64,000 nucleotides of DNA from Acidimicrobiia bacterium. GTDB lineage: Bacteria; Actinomycetota; Acidimicrobiia; Acidimicrobiales; VFJN01. A program made the translations under genes and the position numbers. Positions 18,662 through 27,014 of the stretch are shown piece after piece. The stretch covers positions 55,655-119,654 of the forward strand of contig SHVB01000007.1 in NCBI GenBank assembly GCA_009694375.1, in the 5' to 3' direction. Position 1 is the stretch's first letter; each line of letters begins with the position of its first letter. The notes below the pieces were generated by a model, which was not told the DNA's origin, ran no database searches, and saw nothing but the letters and a program-made list of their open reading frames with translations.

Positions 18662-19984
18662 TTGTCATCTCGTCCCCACTTTTCCATCGCCGGCATCCCG
18701 GTTCGGGTCGAACCGGTGTTCTTTGTCATCTCAACCCTGTGGGGCCTCACGTATCTCCAGATCGGCCTCGATGTGGTGGGGGTCTGGGTTCTGGCCTCGT
18801 TCGTCTCCATCCTCGTGCACGAACTCGGTCATGGTGTGGCGCTCAAGGTGCTCGGTGAGCCATCGGCCATCGTGCTCCACGGGTTCGGCGGCGTAACGGT
18901 GAGCAACCGGCGTGAGGGCTTGTCGAAGGCCCGCAGCGTGTTCGTCAGCGTGGCGGGCTCGCTCACCGCCATGGTGGTGTTGTGGCTGCCGGCGCGCACC
19001 TACATCGGGATGGCCTCCGCCTCCGGGTCGCTGTACGACCTGCCCAAGATGCTGTTCGCCGGCGTGCAATTCATCGCCTTCCAGAACCTGTGGTGGTCGG
19101 TACTCAACTTGCTCCCGATTCGTCCCCTCGATGGCGGGAACGTGACGGCGGAGTTGTTCGGAATCCACCGGGCGCGACGCATCTCGATTGGCGCAGCCAT
19201 TCTCGGAGGCGTGATCGCCCTGTTCACTGGCTCAAATTACGCTGCGTTCTTCCTCCTCTTTCTGGCCTACAACAACTGGCAGGAGATTCGGGCAGAGCGC
19301 GGTGGTGAGAGCGTCGACGTCTTTGCGGTGGAGGCCCCGGCGGTGGCCCCGAAGCGAGCCAAACTGCGTTCGGTGCCTGCCATCGGGCCGGGGGCCGTGC
19401 CATCGCCGCCGGATCCCGCCCTGGTGCAACAGATGGCGTGGAAGGCCCTGCGGGATGGCGATACTGCCGTCGGCCGGCGGCTGGTGGTGAGTCTCGGCCC
19501 GGCCGCCGACGCGTATCTCCGAGCCACGGTGAGCCTCATCGAAGGCGATTCCCAGGCACTGGCACTCTTTGAAACCGCTTATCTAGCCGCGCCGGGGGGT
19601 CCGCCCAATCTGGTGGCCACCGAGACACTGGCCCGGGCGGGGGTTGCGGGTGCCTTGGCTCATCGGCTCCTGGATCGGCCCGACGGCCGGGGCCGAGACG
19701 GCGCCATCAGTTTACAAACCCACCTGCACTACGCCGGTCACTTCGCTCAAGCGGCCGAGGTGGGCGAAGCGGTGTACGCCGCCGATCCGGCCAGCGCGGC
19801 CCAGACCGCCTTCGAGGTGGCCTGCAGTTGGTCGCAGGCGGGCGCGGTGTCAGAGGCGGTGGAGTGGCTCGGTCGCGCTGCCGATGCCGGCTTCCGAGCC
19901 GCGTCGGTGGTGGACGGTGAGCCCGATCTGGCGTTGGTGCGCCAGGACCCTCGCTGGGCATCGCTGCGGGTCCGCCTGATCTGA
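18662..19984 (+). CDS. Site-2 protease family (M50) membrane metalloprotease with C-terminal repeat region
   Basis: The 440-residue product has a hydrophobic N-terminal core of about four to five helices. HELGH at residues 53-57 is the zinc motif and LLPIRPLDGGN is the second catalytic motif carrying the third ligand aspartate. From about residue 225 the sequence becomes soluble and Ala-rich with helical repeats (AAEVGEAVYAADPASA, then AVEWLGRAADAGF) that look like TPR units. M50 enzymes cleave substrates inside the membrane, often in signalling. The repeats may recruit substrate. No partner is visible nearby. Confidence 0.9.
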   Translation: MSSRPHFSIAGIPVRVEPVFFVISTLWGLTYLQIGLDVVGVWVLASFVSILVHELGHGVALKVLGEPSAIVLHGFGGVTVSNRREGLSKARSVFVSVAGSLTAMVVLWLPARTYIGMASASGSLYDLPKMLFAGVQFIAFQNLWWSVLNLLPIRPLDGGNVTAELFGIHRARRISIGAAILGGVIALFTGSNYAAFFLLFLAYNNWQEIRAERGGESVDVFAVEAPAVAPKRAKLRSVPAIGPGAVPSPPDPALVQQMAWKALRDGDTAVGRRLVVSLGPAADAYLRATVSLIEGDSQALALFETAYLAAPGGPPNLVATETLARAGVAGALAHRLLDRPDGRGRDGAISLQTHLHYAGHFAQAAEVGEAVYAADPASAAQTAFEVACSWSQAGAVSEAVEWLGRAADAGFRAASVVDGEPDLALVRQDPRWASLRVRLI

Positions 19985-20009
19985 GGCGGGCTCGGGGGGC
20001 GTGGGTGCC

Positions 20010-21665
20010 CTAGGGGGAGACGCTGGCCTGTTCCTTGGCCCAGCGGTAGTCGGCCTTCCCAGCCGGTGACCGCATGATCTGCTCCACCATCACGAACGCT
20101 TTCGGCAGTTTGTAGCGGGCGACATGGGTGCCGGCGACCGCCAAGAGGTCGGCTTCGGTGGCCATCGCCCCATCCCTGAGTTGCACGATTGCCACCACTT
20201 CTTGGCCCCAACGCTCCGACGGGCGACCGGCGCACACCACGTCGTACACATCGGGATGGTGGGCGATGGCCTGCTCCACTTCCTCGGCGAAGATTTTCTC
20301 CCCGCCGGAGTTGATGGTGGCTGAGTCGCGCCCGTACAACTCGATGATGCCCGCCGCCGTGAGGCGAGCACGGTCGCCGGGTATCGAGTACCGGATACCG
20401 TCAATCATCGGGAAGGTGCGGGTCGATTTGTCGGCATCACCGAGGTAGCCGAGCGGCACCCGGCCTCGCTGGGCCAACCAGCCGGTCTCGGGATGCCCAG
20501 CTTCGAGCACAGTAGAAAAATCCTCGCTGACAATGGCGGCTCCCGGTCCGGGAGTGAACGTGCCGGTGCTCGCAGACTGCCCGGCGGCACTCATCTGCGA
20601 CATTTGACTCCCGGTCTCGGAGGCGCCCACGGCATCCATCACCATGGCCGTAGGCAACTGCGCCAGCAAGCGGTCTTTGATCGTCGAGTTGAGTGGCGCT
20701 CCCCCCGACACGACCATCAGCAAGGAGGAGACGTTGTAGGCACTCGGCGTGGCCAGGGCCGCTTCGAGTTGGTCCACCAGGGGGCGTCCGAGGGCATCCC
20801 CCACGATGAGCACAATGTTCACCTGCTCGCGATCAATGGTGCGCCAGATGTCGTCGGCGTCAAAGCCGACGGTGTCGTCTTGGATGCAGACTGTATTGCC
20901 GCCGGTGAAGGCGTTGAAGGCCAGCCAGTGGCCGGCGCCGTGCATGAACGGGGGCGCCGGCAGCAGGCGGGCACCGCCGTTGATGGCCGCCTCCACCACT
21001 TCATCGAGGCTTTCCCATTCGGTGCCGGTGGCCAGATTCCGTCCGCCCATCGCCCCCACGAAGATGTCGGCTTGGCGCCACAGGACTCCCTTGGGCATGC
21101 CGGTGGTACCGCCCGTGTAGAGGATGTAGAGGTCATCAGGACTGTGCTCTACCGCGGGCGATGTTGGCGGCGCGGCCGCGAGGGCTTCCTCGTACCATTC
21201 GGCCCCGTCGAGCAAGGGCGCCCCGGTGCCGTCGTCGACCTGGAGCAGCACGCGAAGCGCGGGGAGGTCGGGTCGCACTTCGGCGAGGCGGGCGGCGAAG
21301 GCGGAGTGGAAGATGATGGCCTCGGCGCCGGCGTCGTTGAGCAGGTAGCGGAGTTCCTCGGCCACGTATCGGTAGTTCACGTTGATTGGCGCCACCCTGG
21401 CCTTGTAGGAGCCGAGCATGGCCTCGAGGTACTCGTTGCCGTTGTGCAGGTAGCACGCCAGGTGGGATTGGCCCGATTCATGGCCCGCCAGCGAGGCACG
21501 CGAGGTCCGGTGGCCGAGGCCCTGGCCGAGGAGATGGTTGGCCAAACGGTTGGTGCGCTCGGCGACCTGGGCGTAGGTGAGGCGCCGATCGCGCCACACG
21601 ATGCATTCGCGCTCGGGCACCGCCTGACTCACGGCATCGTGGACCTGTGCGAGGTTGAACTCCAT
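20010..21665 (-). CDS. Acyl-CoA synthetase (FadD-like, ANL superfamily)
   Basis: The 551-residue enzyme shows ILYTGGTTGMPKGV, the ATP-binding loop, MDAVGASETGSQ, the GDRARL hinge and the terminal SPAGKADYRWAK with the catalytic lysine. It should activate a carboxylic acid as a CoA thioester; the acid is unknown. ATG 21665 is preferred because AGGGGA is 9 nt upstream, while ATG 21674 would place that site too close. It is divergent from an LLM oxidoreductase and near a MaoC dehydratase, hinting at lipid or sterol catabolism. Confidence 0.92.
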   Translation of the reverse strand: MEFNLAQVHDAVSQAVPERECIVWRDRRLTYAQVAERTNRLANHLLGQGLGHRTSRASLAGHESGQSHLACYLHNGNEYLEAMLGSYKARVAPINVNYRYVAEELRYLLNDAGAEAIIFHSAFAARLAEVRPDLPALRVLLQVDDGTGAPLLDGAEWYEEALAAAPPTSPAVEHSPDDLYILYTGGTTGMPKGVLWRQADIFVGAMGGRNLATGTEWESLDEVVEAAINGGARLLPAPPFMHGAGHWLAFNAFTGGNTVCIQDDTVGFDADDIWRTIDREQVNIVLIVGDALGRPLVDQLEAALATPSAYNVSSLLMVVSGGAPLNSTIKDRLLAQLPTAMVMDAVGASETGSQMSQMSAAGQSASTGTFTPGPGAAIVSEDFSTVLEAGHPETGWLAQRGRVPLGYLGDADKSTRTFPMIDGIRYSIPGDRARLTAAGIIELYGRDSATINSGGEKIFAEEVEQAIAHHPDVYDVVCAGRPSERWGQEVVAIVQLRDGAMATEADLLAVAGTHVARYKLPKAFVMVEQIMRSPAGKADYRWAKEQASVSP

Positions 21666-21789
21666 GTGACTCATTCCCCTGGATGCTGTGATCGAAGCAC
21701 CGGACAGTACGCGCATCAAGCGCCGTCGGTGAAGTTGGACCACCCCCCGATGGAGGTCTGCAGCCCTCAAGTGCGCGGCGGCGGCACGC

Positions 21790-21795
21790 GTACGC
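21790..21795 (+). promoter_or_regulatory. Predicted -10 element of the LLM oxidoreductase
   Basis: TACGCT is followed by a 13-nt stretch containing AAGGAGAG before ATG 21809. Unlike many genes here, this one has both a short leader and a canonical ribosome site. Confidence 0.4.
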
Positions 21796-21808
21796 TAGAA
21801 GGAGAGGC

Positions 21809-22768
21809 ATGTCGCGTACCTTCGGTGTGTTCATTCCACAGGGTTGGAAGATGGAACTGGCCTCCATTAGTGGTCCGCAGGCCAAGTGGGCCAAGGCCAT
21901 TGAGGTGGCGGTGCTAGCCGAGGAACTCGGGCTGGACTCACTGTGGACCTACGACCACTTTCACAACGTCCCGGTGCCGGCCCACGAGACAATGTTCGAG
22001 TGCTGGACCACGCTGGCGGCGATCAGCCAACGCACGAGCACGATCATGCTCGGGCAGATGGTGGGGTGCGCTCCGTATCGCAGTCCGGCGCTGTTGGCGA
22101 AGATCACCTCCAACATCGATGTGATGTCGGGTGGCCGACTGATCTGGGGGATCGGCGCGGGGTGGTACGAGCACGAGTTCAAGGGGTACGGCTACGACTT
22201 CCCGAAGGCGTCTGATCGCATTCGGGTGATGCGTGAGACCGTGGAGATTGTGAAGGCCATGTGGAGCCAAGCCGATGTCTCCTACAACGGGAAGCACTTC
22301 CAACTCGAGGGAGCGCAGTGTGATCCCAAGCCCTTACAGCAACCGCATCCCCAGATACTTATCGGGGGTGGGGGCGAGCAACTCACCCTGCGGGTGGTGG
22401 CCCGCCACGCCGATGCGTCGAACTTCCAAGGCAACCTGGCCGAGTTCGCGTCCAAGACCGAGATTCTGAAGCAGCACTGCCGTGAGGTCGGACGCGACTA
22501 CGACGAGATCCAAAAGACGTGGTCAGCGGAGATCTTCATACGCGAGACCGAGGCCGAGGTGCGGGCGGCGGGGTCTCGTTCCTTCTGGGGTGAGCCGGTA
22601 GAGGCGTGGACGGCCGGCAATATCGTGGGCACGCCCGAGCAGGTGGCGGAGAAGATCCAGCAATACATCGACATCGGGTGTACCGGCTTTTATCCTTGGT
22701 GTAGCGACTACCCCGAGACGGAGACCCTGCGTCTCTTCGCCGAGAAGGTCGTTCCGCACTTCCGCTAG
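21809..22768 (+). CDS. LLM-class oxidoreductase, probably F420-dependent
   Basis: The 319-residue TIM-barrel protein has SLWTYDHFHNVP, GQMVGCAPYRSPALLAK and SGGRLIWGIGAGWYEHEF, which are characteristic of the actinobacterial F420-dependent branch of the luciferase-like superfamily. These enzymes use reduced F420 (or FMN) for hydride transfer; the substrate is unknown. A strong ribosome site (AAGGAG) precedes ATG 21809. The protein ends normally and the gene converges with the MaoC gene after 12 nt. Confidence 0.9.
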   Translation: MSRTFGVFIPQGWKMELASISGPQAKWAKAIEVAVLAEELGLDSLWTYDHFHNVPVPAHETMFECWTTLAAISQRTSTIMLGQMVGCAPYRSPALLAKITSNIDVMSGGRLIWGIGAGWYEHEFKGYGYDFPKASDRIRVMRETVEIVKAMWSQADVSYNGKHFQLEGAQCDPKPLQQPHPQILIGGGGEQLTLRVVARHADASNFQGNLAEFASKTEILKQHCREVGRDYDEIQKTWSAEIFIRETEAEVRAAGSRSFWGEPVEAWTAGNIVGTPEQVAEKIQQYIDIGCTGFYPWCSDYPETETLRLFAEKVVPHFR

Positions 22769-22780
22769 CGACGCGGTGGG

Positions 22781-23239
22781 TTACTCGTAGTAGCGGAAGA
22801 GATTTTCGCTCACGCAACTTGGCTTGGCGGCCCCTTCACATTCGAAGGTGAAGCGCATCTGCACCTGGCAGCCCCCGGGGATGTCGGTGACCGATGCGAG
22901 ATCGACGCCCACTCGCAACTTGGCACCCACCGGTACCGGCGAGGGGAATCGCACTTTTTCAGCTCCGTAGTTCACACCCATCTTGATGCCCTCCACCCTC
23001 ACTACCTGTGGCACCAGCACCGGGCCGAGCGACAGGGTGAGGTAGCCGTGGGCGATGGGTCCGCCGAACGGACTCTCCGCGATGGCCCGTTCTGGATCCA
23101 CATGGATCCACTGGTGATCACCGGTGGCCTCGGCGAAGAGGTTCACCCGTTCCTGGGTGATTTCGAGGTAGTCGCTGTAGCCGAGGTGCTGGCCAACGAG
23201 TTCTTTGAGTTCGGCGATGCCGTGCACGGTGGTGGTCAT
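22781..23239 (-). CDS. MaoC family dehydratase
   Basis: The 152-residue single hotdog protein has DYLEITQERVNLFAEATGD followed by HQWIHVDPERA and GGPIAHGYLTLSL, the R-hydratase signature with catalytic Asp and His. It would hydrate or dehydrate an enoyl-CoA. Size and motifs match the short MaoC proteins common in actinobacterial lipid metabolism. ATG 23239 is chosen because the longer open frame upstream is antisense to the next gene. Confidence 0.92.
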   Translation of the reverse strand: MTTTVHGIAELKELVGQHLGYSDYLEITQERVNLFAEATGDHQWIHVDPERAIAESPFGGPIAHGYLTLSLGPVLVPQVVRVEGIKMGVNYGAEKVRFPSPVPVGAKLRVGVDLASVTDIPGGCQVQMRFTFECEGAAKPSCVSENLFRYYE

Positions 23240-23275
23240 GTCGAGATCATGCCGCACGCGCGAGGATGGTGCGCC

Positions 23276-24019
23276 ATGGACGACCTCGTGGGAGTGGTGT
23301 TGGCAGCGGGAGCGGGCGCCCGTCTGCGTCCCCTCACCCGCGGGCGGCCCAAGGCCCTCTGCCCGGTCGGCAATGTGGCGCTGGTCGATCTCGCCGTGCA
23401 GCGAGTGCGGCCGTCGGTGGCCGAGGTGGCGGTGAACCTGCATTATGGCGGACGCGCCCTGGATGACCATCTCCCGCCCGAGGTGCACCGCTCCTGGGAG
23501 AAGGTCGAGCCGCTCGGCACCGCCGGTGCCCTCGGTTTGATGCGGCCCTGGCTCGATGGTCGCCCGGTGCTGGTGGTGAACGCCGATGCATGGTGTCCGG
23601 GCTCGCTGGCGGATTTCGCGCAGGGGTGGGACGGGGAGTGCATCCGGCTCTTGGTGGTGGGGGAGGAGGTATTGCATCCCCGCAGCCGCATCGCCGGGGC
23701 GCTGATGCCGTGGTCGGAGGTAGCCGTGATGGCGGCCGAGTCCACCGGTCTGTACGAGGTTTCCTGGCGGGAGGCCCAGCAGCAGGGCCGGGTGGAGGTG
23801 GTGCGCCACGACGGCCCCTTCGTGGACTGCGGCACTCCGACCCAGTACTTGGCGGCCAACCTGCTCGCCAGTGGCGGCCGCAGCGTGGTGGAGGACGGGG
23901 CCGAGGTGGATGGGGTAGTGGAGGGGTGCGTGGTGTGGTCCGGCGCGGTGGTTCACCGCCAGGAATCGCTCCATCGGGCCATCCGACTGCCCGGCGGGGT
24001 CACCGTGTTGGTGCGCTGA
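23276..24019 (+). CDS. Sugar-1-phosphate nucleotidyltransferase family protein
   Basis: The 247-residue product starts VVLAAGAGARLRPLTRGRPKAL, the nucleotide-binding signature of NTP-transferases, and has PLGTAGALGLM and VVNADAWC, where the usual metal-binding DG is replaced by NADAW. It resembles mannose-1-phosphate guanylyltransferases without a full left-handed helix domain. The sugar and nucleotide are not determinable. Its stop (TGA) abuts the stop of convergent rlmN, so TGATCA is shared with no gap. Confidence 0.88.
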   Translation: MDDLVGVVLAAGAGARLRPLTRGRPKALCPVGNVALVDLAVQRVRPSVAEVAVNLHYGGRALDDHLPPEVHRSWEKVEPLGTAGALGLMRPWLDGRPVLVVNADAWCPGSLADFAQGWDGECIRLLVVGEEVLHPRSRIAGALMPWSEVAVMAAESTGLYEVSWREAQQQGRVEVVRHDGPFVDCGTPTQYLAANLLASGGRSVVEDGAEVDGVVEGCVVWSGAVVHRQESLHRAIRLPGGVTVLVR

Positions 24020-25105
24020 TCAGACCCGCTCAGCGGGGGGCCGGGGGCGGATCGTCACCGGGGCAGCGCCGGCGTGGGTGGCCCGCAGTTGGCCGCAGGC
24101 GGCGTCGATCTCGGTACCGCGGGTGCGACGGACGGTGGCGTTCACGCCGTGGCGGCGGAGCTGGTCGCAGAACTCGCGCACCCGGCGTGCCGGAGTGCCG
24201 CGTACCGCATAGCCCGGCGTGGGATTTAGCGGAATCAGGTTGACATGGGCGGGGAGCGGAAGGGACCGCGCTCGCTCAGCGAGGAGCTGGGCGTCGCGGT
24301 CCCGGTCGTTCACGCCGTCGATGAGGGCCCACTCGAATGACAAGCGCCGACCTTTGATGGACAAATAGTCGGCACAGGCATCCATCAGGGCGCTGAGGGG
24401 GTAGCGCTTATTGATCGGCACGAGGTCATCGCGCAGGTCGTCGTCGGCGGCGTGGAGGGAAACGGCCAGGTTCACTGGGAGCGTCTCGGTCGTTAGTTTT
24501 CGGATCCCCGGCACGATGCCCACGGTGGACACGGTGAGGTGGCGGGCCGAGAGCCCGACATCGCCGTGGAGGCGCTCCACTGAGGCCCAGGTGGCGTCGT
24601 AGTTGGCGAGGGGCTCGCCCATCCCCATGTAGACCACGTTGGAGAGGCGCCGACCGTCGTCGAGGGCCCGTCGGCCGGCTCGCACCACCTGTTCCACGAT
24701 CTCCCCGGTGGTGAGGTGGCGGTCGAATCCAGCCTGCCCGGTGGCACAGAACCCGCACCCCATGGCGCAGCCCGCCTGGCTCGACACGCACACCGTGGAG
24801 CGCTCGGCGTAATGCATGAGCACCGTTTCGACCTGCATCCCATCGCGTAGTTCCCAGAGCCACTTCACCGTGTCGCCACCGTCGCTGGTGGATTCGGTCA
24901 CCACATCCAGAGCTAGGGGTAGGGCGTCGGCCACTTCGGCGCGCAGTGTCTTGGGTACGGCGGTGAGTTCGGACGGGTCGGCGAAGTGTTCGTAGAGGCC
25001 CGACCACACCTGGTCCACCCGGTAGGCCGGTTGCCCGGCCAGCACGGTGGCGAGGTCGGCTCGACTGGCGCCATAGCGAGTGGGGGTGGGAGCAGGAGTG
25101 GTCAT
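24020..25105 (-). CDS. rlmN: 23S rRNA (A2503-C2)/tRNA (A37-C2) methyltransferase RlmN
   Basis: The 361-residue radical-SAM enzyme has the CX3CX2C cluster in GCAMGCGFCATG, the GMGEPLANY motif and a C-terminal GTEIDAACGQL whose cysteine is the mechanistic Cys. It methylates C2 of adenosine in 23S rRNA and some tRNAs. ATG 25105 overlaps the mshD stop as ATGA, so translation is coupled to mshD. Confidence 0.95.
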   Translation of the reverse strand: MTTPAPTPTRYGASRADLATVLAGQPAYRVDQVWSGLYEHFADPSELTAVPKTLRAEVADALPLALDVVTESTSDGGDTVKWLWELRDGMQVETVLMHYAERSTVCVSSQAGCAMGCGFCATGQAGFDRHLTTGEIVEQVVRAGRRALDDGRRLSNVVYMGMGEPLANYDATWASVERLHGDVGLSARHLTVSTVGIVPGIRKLTTETLPVNLAVSLHAADDDLRDDLVPINKRYPLSALMDACADYLSIKGRRLSFEWALIDGVNDRDRDAQLLAERARSLPLPAHVNLIPLNPTPGYAVRGTPARRVREFCDQLRRHGVNATVRRTRGTEIDAACGQLRATHAGAAPVTIRPRPPAERV

Positions 25106-25821
25106 GGGGTGGGGACGTCGATCACATAGTTGACCTCGGTGTGGTCGATCTCGAATCCCAACCGCCGGTAAAGGTCCAGGGCCGCGGTGTTGGTGTCTTC
25201 GACATGGAGCATTCCCCATTCCATGCCGGCCTGATGGAGGTAGTCGAGGCCCGCCAGGACCAGGGCACGCCCGAGGCCGGTGCCCTGGGCGCCAGGATCG
25301 ATGGCAATGACATAGATCTCTCCCAGGGGAGGCTCGTGGTGGTGATGTACCTTCGTCCAACAGAAGCCGTCGAGGGCGCCGTCATTTTCGTGGAGCAGAA
25401 ATCCGGCGGGGTCGTACCAACCTTCGGCTTGGCGGGCCAGGAGGTCATCAAGGGTCCAGCCGGCCTGTTCGGGGTGCCACGAGAAAGCCCGATTGTTCAC
25501 CGCCAGCCACTGCTGCTCGTCCTGGCCCACCACGAAGGGACGCGTGGTGAGGCCGCAGGGAATGCCTACCGGGAGGGTGCGGCGCATCTGGTGGAGATGG
25601 CGATCGGCGCGGAACCCCAAACTCGCCGCCGGCGATCCCTCGGCGGGGCCCCAGTGGCGAGCGCGGCCTCCACCCTGGCTGGCGACATACGCCAAAGCGG
25701 CGGCCAGCAGATGGGTGATGGCGGCGTCGCCGAGACCGGGATCGACCTCGATCGCCCATTCGGTGCCGCTCTGGCGCACCCGAGCCCCTCCCGCCGCGGC
25801 AGAGATCTCAAACGGGGGCAT
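25102..25821 (-). CDS. mshD: Mycothiol synthase (MshD), GNAT family
   Basis: The 239-residue protein ends in a full GNAT domain with ALDGFCWTKVH, LGEIYVIAIDP, GAQGTGLGRALVLAGLDYL and LYRRLGF, which closely match the C-terminal half of MshD. MshD acetylates Cys-GlcN-Ins to form mycothiol, the actinobacterial thiol. The N-terminal half is only about 90 residues, shorter than the full second GNAT repeat known from mycobacterial MshD (about 315 residues in total). ATG 25821 has TACGGT 6 nt upstream, implying a leaderless mRNA. Confidence 0.85.
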   Translation of the reverse strand: MPPFEISAAAGGARVRQSGTEWAIEVDPGLGDAAITHLLAAALAYVASQGGGRARHWGPAEGSPAASLGFRADRHLHQMRRTLPVGIPCGLTTRPFVVGQDEQQWLAVNNRAFSWHPEQAGWTLDDLLARQAEGWYDPAGFLLHENDGALDGFCWTKVHHHHEPPLGEIYVIAIDPGAQGTGLGRALVLAGLDYLHQAGMEWGMLHVEDTNTAALDLYRRLGFEIDHTEVNYVIDVPTP

Positions 25822-25827
25822 ACCTCC

Positions 25828-25833
25828 ACCGTA
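25828..25833 (-). promoter_or_regulatory. Predicted -10 element of mshD-rlmN
   Basis: TACGGT lies 6 nt before ATG 25821 on the minus strand. The GGAGG beside the ATG is too close to act as a ribosome site. Confidence 0.5.
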
Positions 25834-25856
25834 CCGGTGTGTACCCTCCACCACCG

Positions 25857-26537
25857 ATGCCCGCTGCCGCCCCTCCGCCCCTTTCCCGCTCACCGCGTAG
25901 TGCGGCGGGCCGGGCTCGGCGCACCCATGAGCGCCTCGGGGTGGAGTTCCCCGGGACGGCCCGGGACCTGTGCGCCCTCACCCATCGCAATCCCTACGAA
26001 CTTTTGGCCGCCACGATCTTGTCGGCCCAGTGCACCGATGAGCGGGTGAACATGGTCACCCCTGGTCTCTTCGCCCGGTACCCCACGCCGGCCTCCCTTG
26101 CCGACGCCGAACCGGCGGCGGTAGAGGATCTCGTGCGGTCCACCGGCTTCTACCGCAACAAAACCAAGAGCCTCCTCGGGATGGCGGTGGCCGTGGTGGA
26201 GCGGTTCGACGGTGTGGTGCCGAGCACCATGGCCGATCTGGTGAGCCTCCCAGGGGTGGGCCGAAAGACGGCGAACGTGTTGCGCAGCGTGGCCATGGAC
26301 CTGCCCGGCTTGCCGGTGGACACCCACGTGGGGCGGTTGGCACGCCGCCTCGGCCTCACCGTCGAGACAGATCCGGTGAAGGTGGAACTCGAGCTCAACC
26401 CGATGGTTCCAGCCGCCGAGCGGGGGATGTTCAGCCTCCGCCTCATTCTCCACGGACGGGCGGTGTGCGCCGCCCGGCGGCCCCGTTGCGGCGAGTGCGG
26501 CTTGGCCGATTTTTGCCCGAGCGCCGGGATCGGCTGA
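25857..26537 (+). CDS. nth: Endonuclease III (Nth)
   Basis: The 226-residue DNA glycosylase/AP lyase has LLAATILSAQCTDERVN, the helix-hairpin-helix LPGVGRKTANVL with the catalytic lysine, and VDTHVGR with the catalytic aspartate. The four C-terminal cysteines follow the C-X6-C-X2-C-X5-C spacing of the 4Fe-4S cluster. It removes oxidised pyrimidines. ATG 25857 is used; an in-frame GTG 25839 would add a proline-rich stretch. Confidence 0.95.
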   Translation: MPAAAPPPLSRSPRSAAGRARRTHERLGVEFPGTARDLCALTHRNPYELLAATILSAQCTDERVNMVTPGLFARYPTPASLADAEPAAVEDLVRSTGFYRNKTKSLLGMAVAVVERFDGVVPSTMADLVSLPGVGRKTANVLRSVAMDLPGLPVDTHVGRLARRLGLTVETDPVKVELELNPMVPAAERGMFSLRLILHGRAVCAARRPRCGECGLADFCPSAGIG

Positions 26538-26757
26538 GGCCGTAGCGACCCGGCGGGGGCGGCGGTCCTGAGGTGAAAGGTTGGATGGGGTTGAGGAATT
26601 GCGAGGTGGGCCGAGTAAGATCCCCTTGCCTGGCTGATCGGATTCGTCTGATCGCCGGCATGTGACGTCGGGATCCGCCGCCTGGCGTCACCACGAACGA
26701 GGGTGCTCTTTCGAGGGCACCCTCTTCGCGTTCGGGGGACCAACGGCCCATTGGCGG
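26538..26757. other. 220-nt structured spacer between convergent genes
   Basis: It holds two hairpins (GTGACG 26662-26667 with CGTCAC 26685-26690, and the terminator below), a repeated CTGATCG, and a possible plus-strand promoter (TTGAGG 26591, TAAGAT 26616, 19-nt spacer). No coding frame is convincing. A small RNA is possible but unproven. Confidence 0.35.
26699..26724. terminator. Hairpin terminator between nth and the minus-strand small gene
   Basis: GAGGGTGC (26699-26706) pairs perfectly with GCACCCTC (26717-26724) around a 10-nt loop. Being symmetrical and between convergent genes, it could stop transcription in both directions. The following T run is weak. Confidence 0.55.
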
Positions 26758-26949
26758 TCAGTCCAGCTTCGCCACTAGAGCCGCCAGCCTTCGGCTGGCG
26801 GCTTTGAGGCTGCGCTCCACATCGAAAAGGTCCGCCGCCACGTTGGCCCGGGGTGATCCCTGGAGGCCCTCGGCCAGGGCCGTGACGCGTTCGGTGAGTT
26901 CCCGCAGGGAACTTGACAGGGATGAGAGATGGGCGATGTCCAGATCCAT
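26758..26949 (-). CDS. Small coiled-coil conserved hypothetical protein
   Basis: The 63-residue protein, from ATG 26949 with GGAAGG 8 nt upstream, is almost entirely amphipathic helix (SSLSSSLRELTERVTALAEG, then a ERSLKAASRRLAALVAKLD end). It has no cysteine, signal peptide or membrane segment. Such short DUF-type helical proteins are often found beside his genes or division genes in actinobacteria, but no role is known to me. It diverges from hisD. Confidence 0.65.
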   Translation of the reverse strand: MDLDIAHLSSLSSSLRELTERVTALAEGLQGSPRANVAADLFDVERSLKAASRRLAALVAKLD

Positions 26950-27000
26950 TCCGGCAGCCTTCCAGACCAAACCGGTTTCGGGCCTCTCCCAGTGCGCATC

Positions 27001-27006
27001 TATCCT
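27001..27006 (+). promoter_or_regulatory. Predicted -10 element of the his operon
   Basis: TATCCT is 8 nt before GTG 27015, with TTTCGG at 26976-26981 as a weak -35 (19-nt spacer). No leader peptide or T-box is seen ahead of hisD, so attenuation is unlikely. Confidence 0.45.
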
Positions 27007-27014
27007 GGGGCCTT

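Noticed and set aside
20493..21917. 474-codon plus-strand open frame
   Set aside because: It lies antisense to the acyl-CoA synthetase, which has all its motifs; composition is typical of a shadow frame.
20010..23239. A steroid-degradation cluster (acyl-CoA synthetase, LLM oxidoreductase, MaoC)
   Set aside because: The genes are on different strands, no ring-cleavage or Kst-type genes are present, and the families are too broad.
26599..26621. TTGCGA with TAAGAT as a promoter
   Set aside because: The spacer is only 11 nt; TTGAGG at 26591 gives a more plausible 19 nt.
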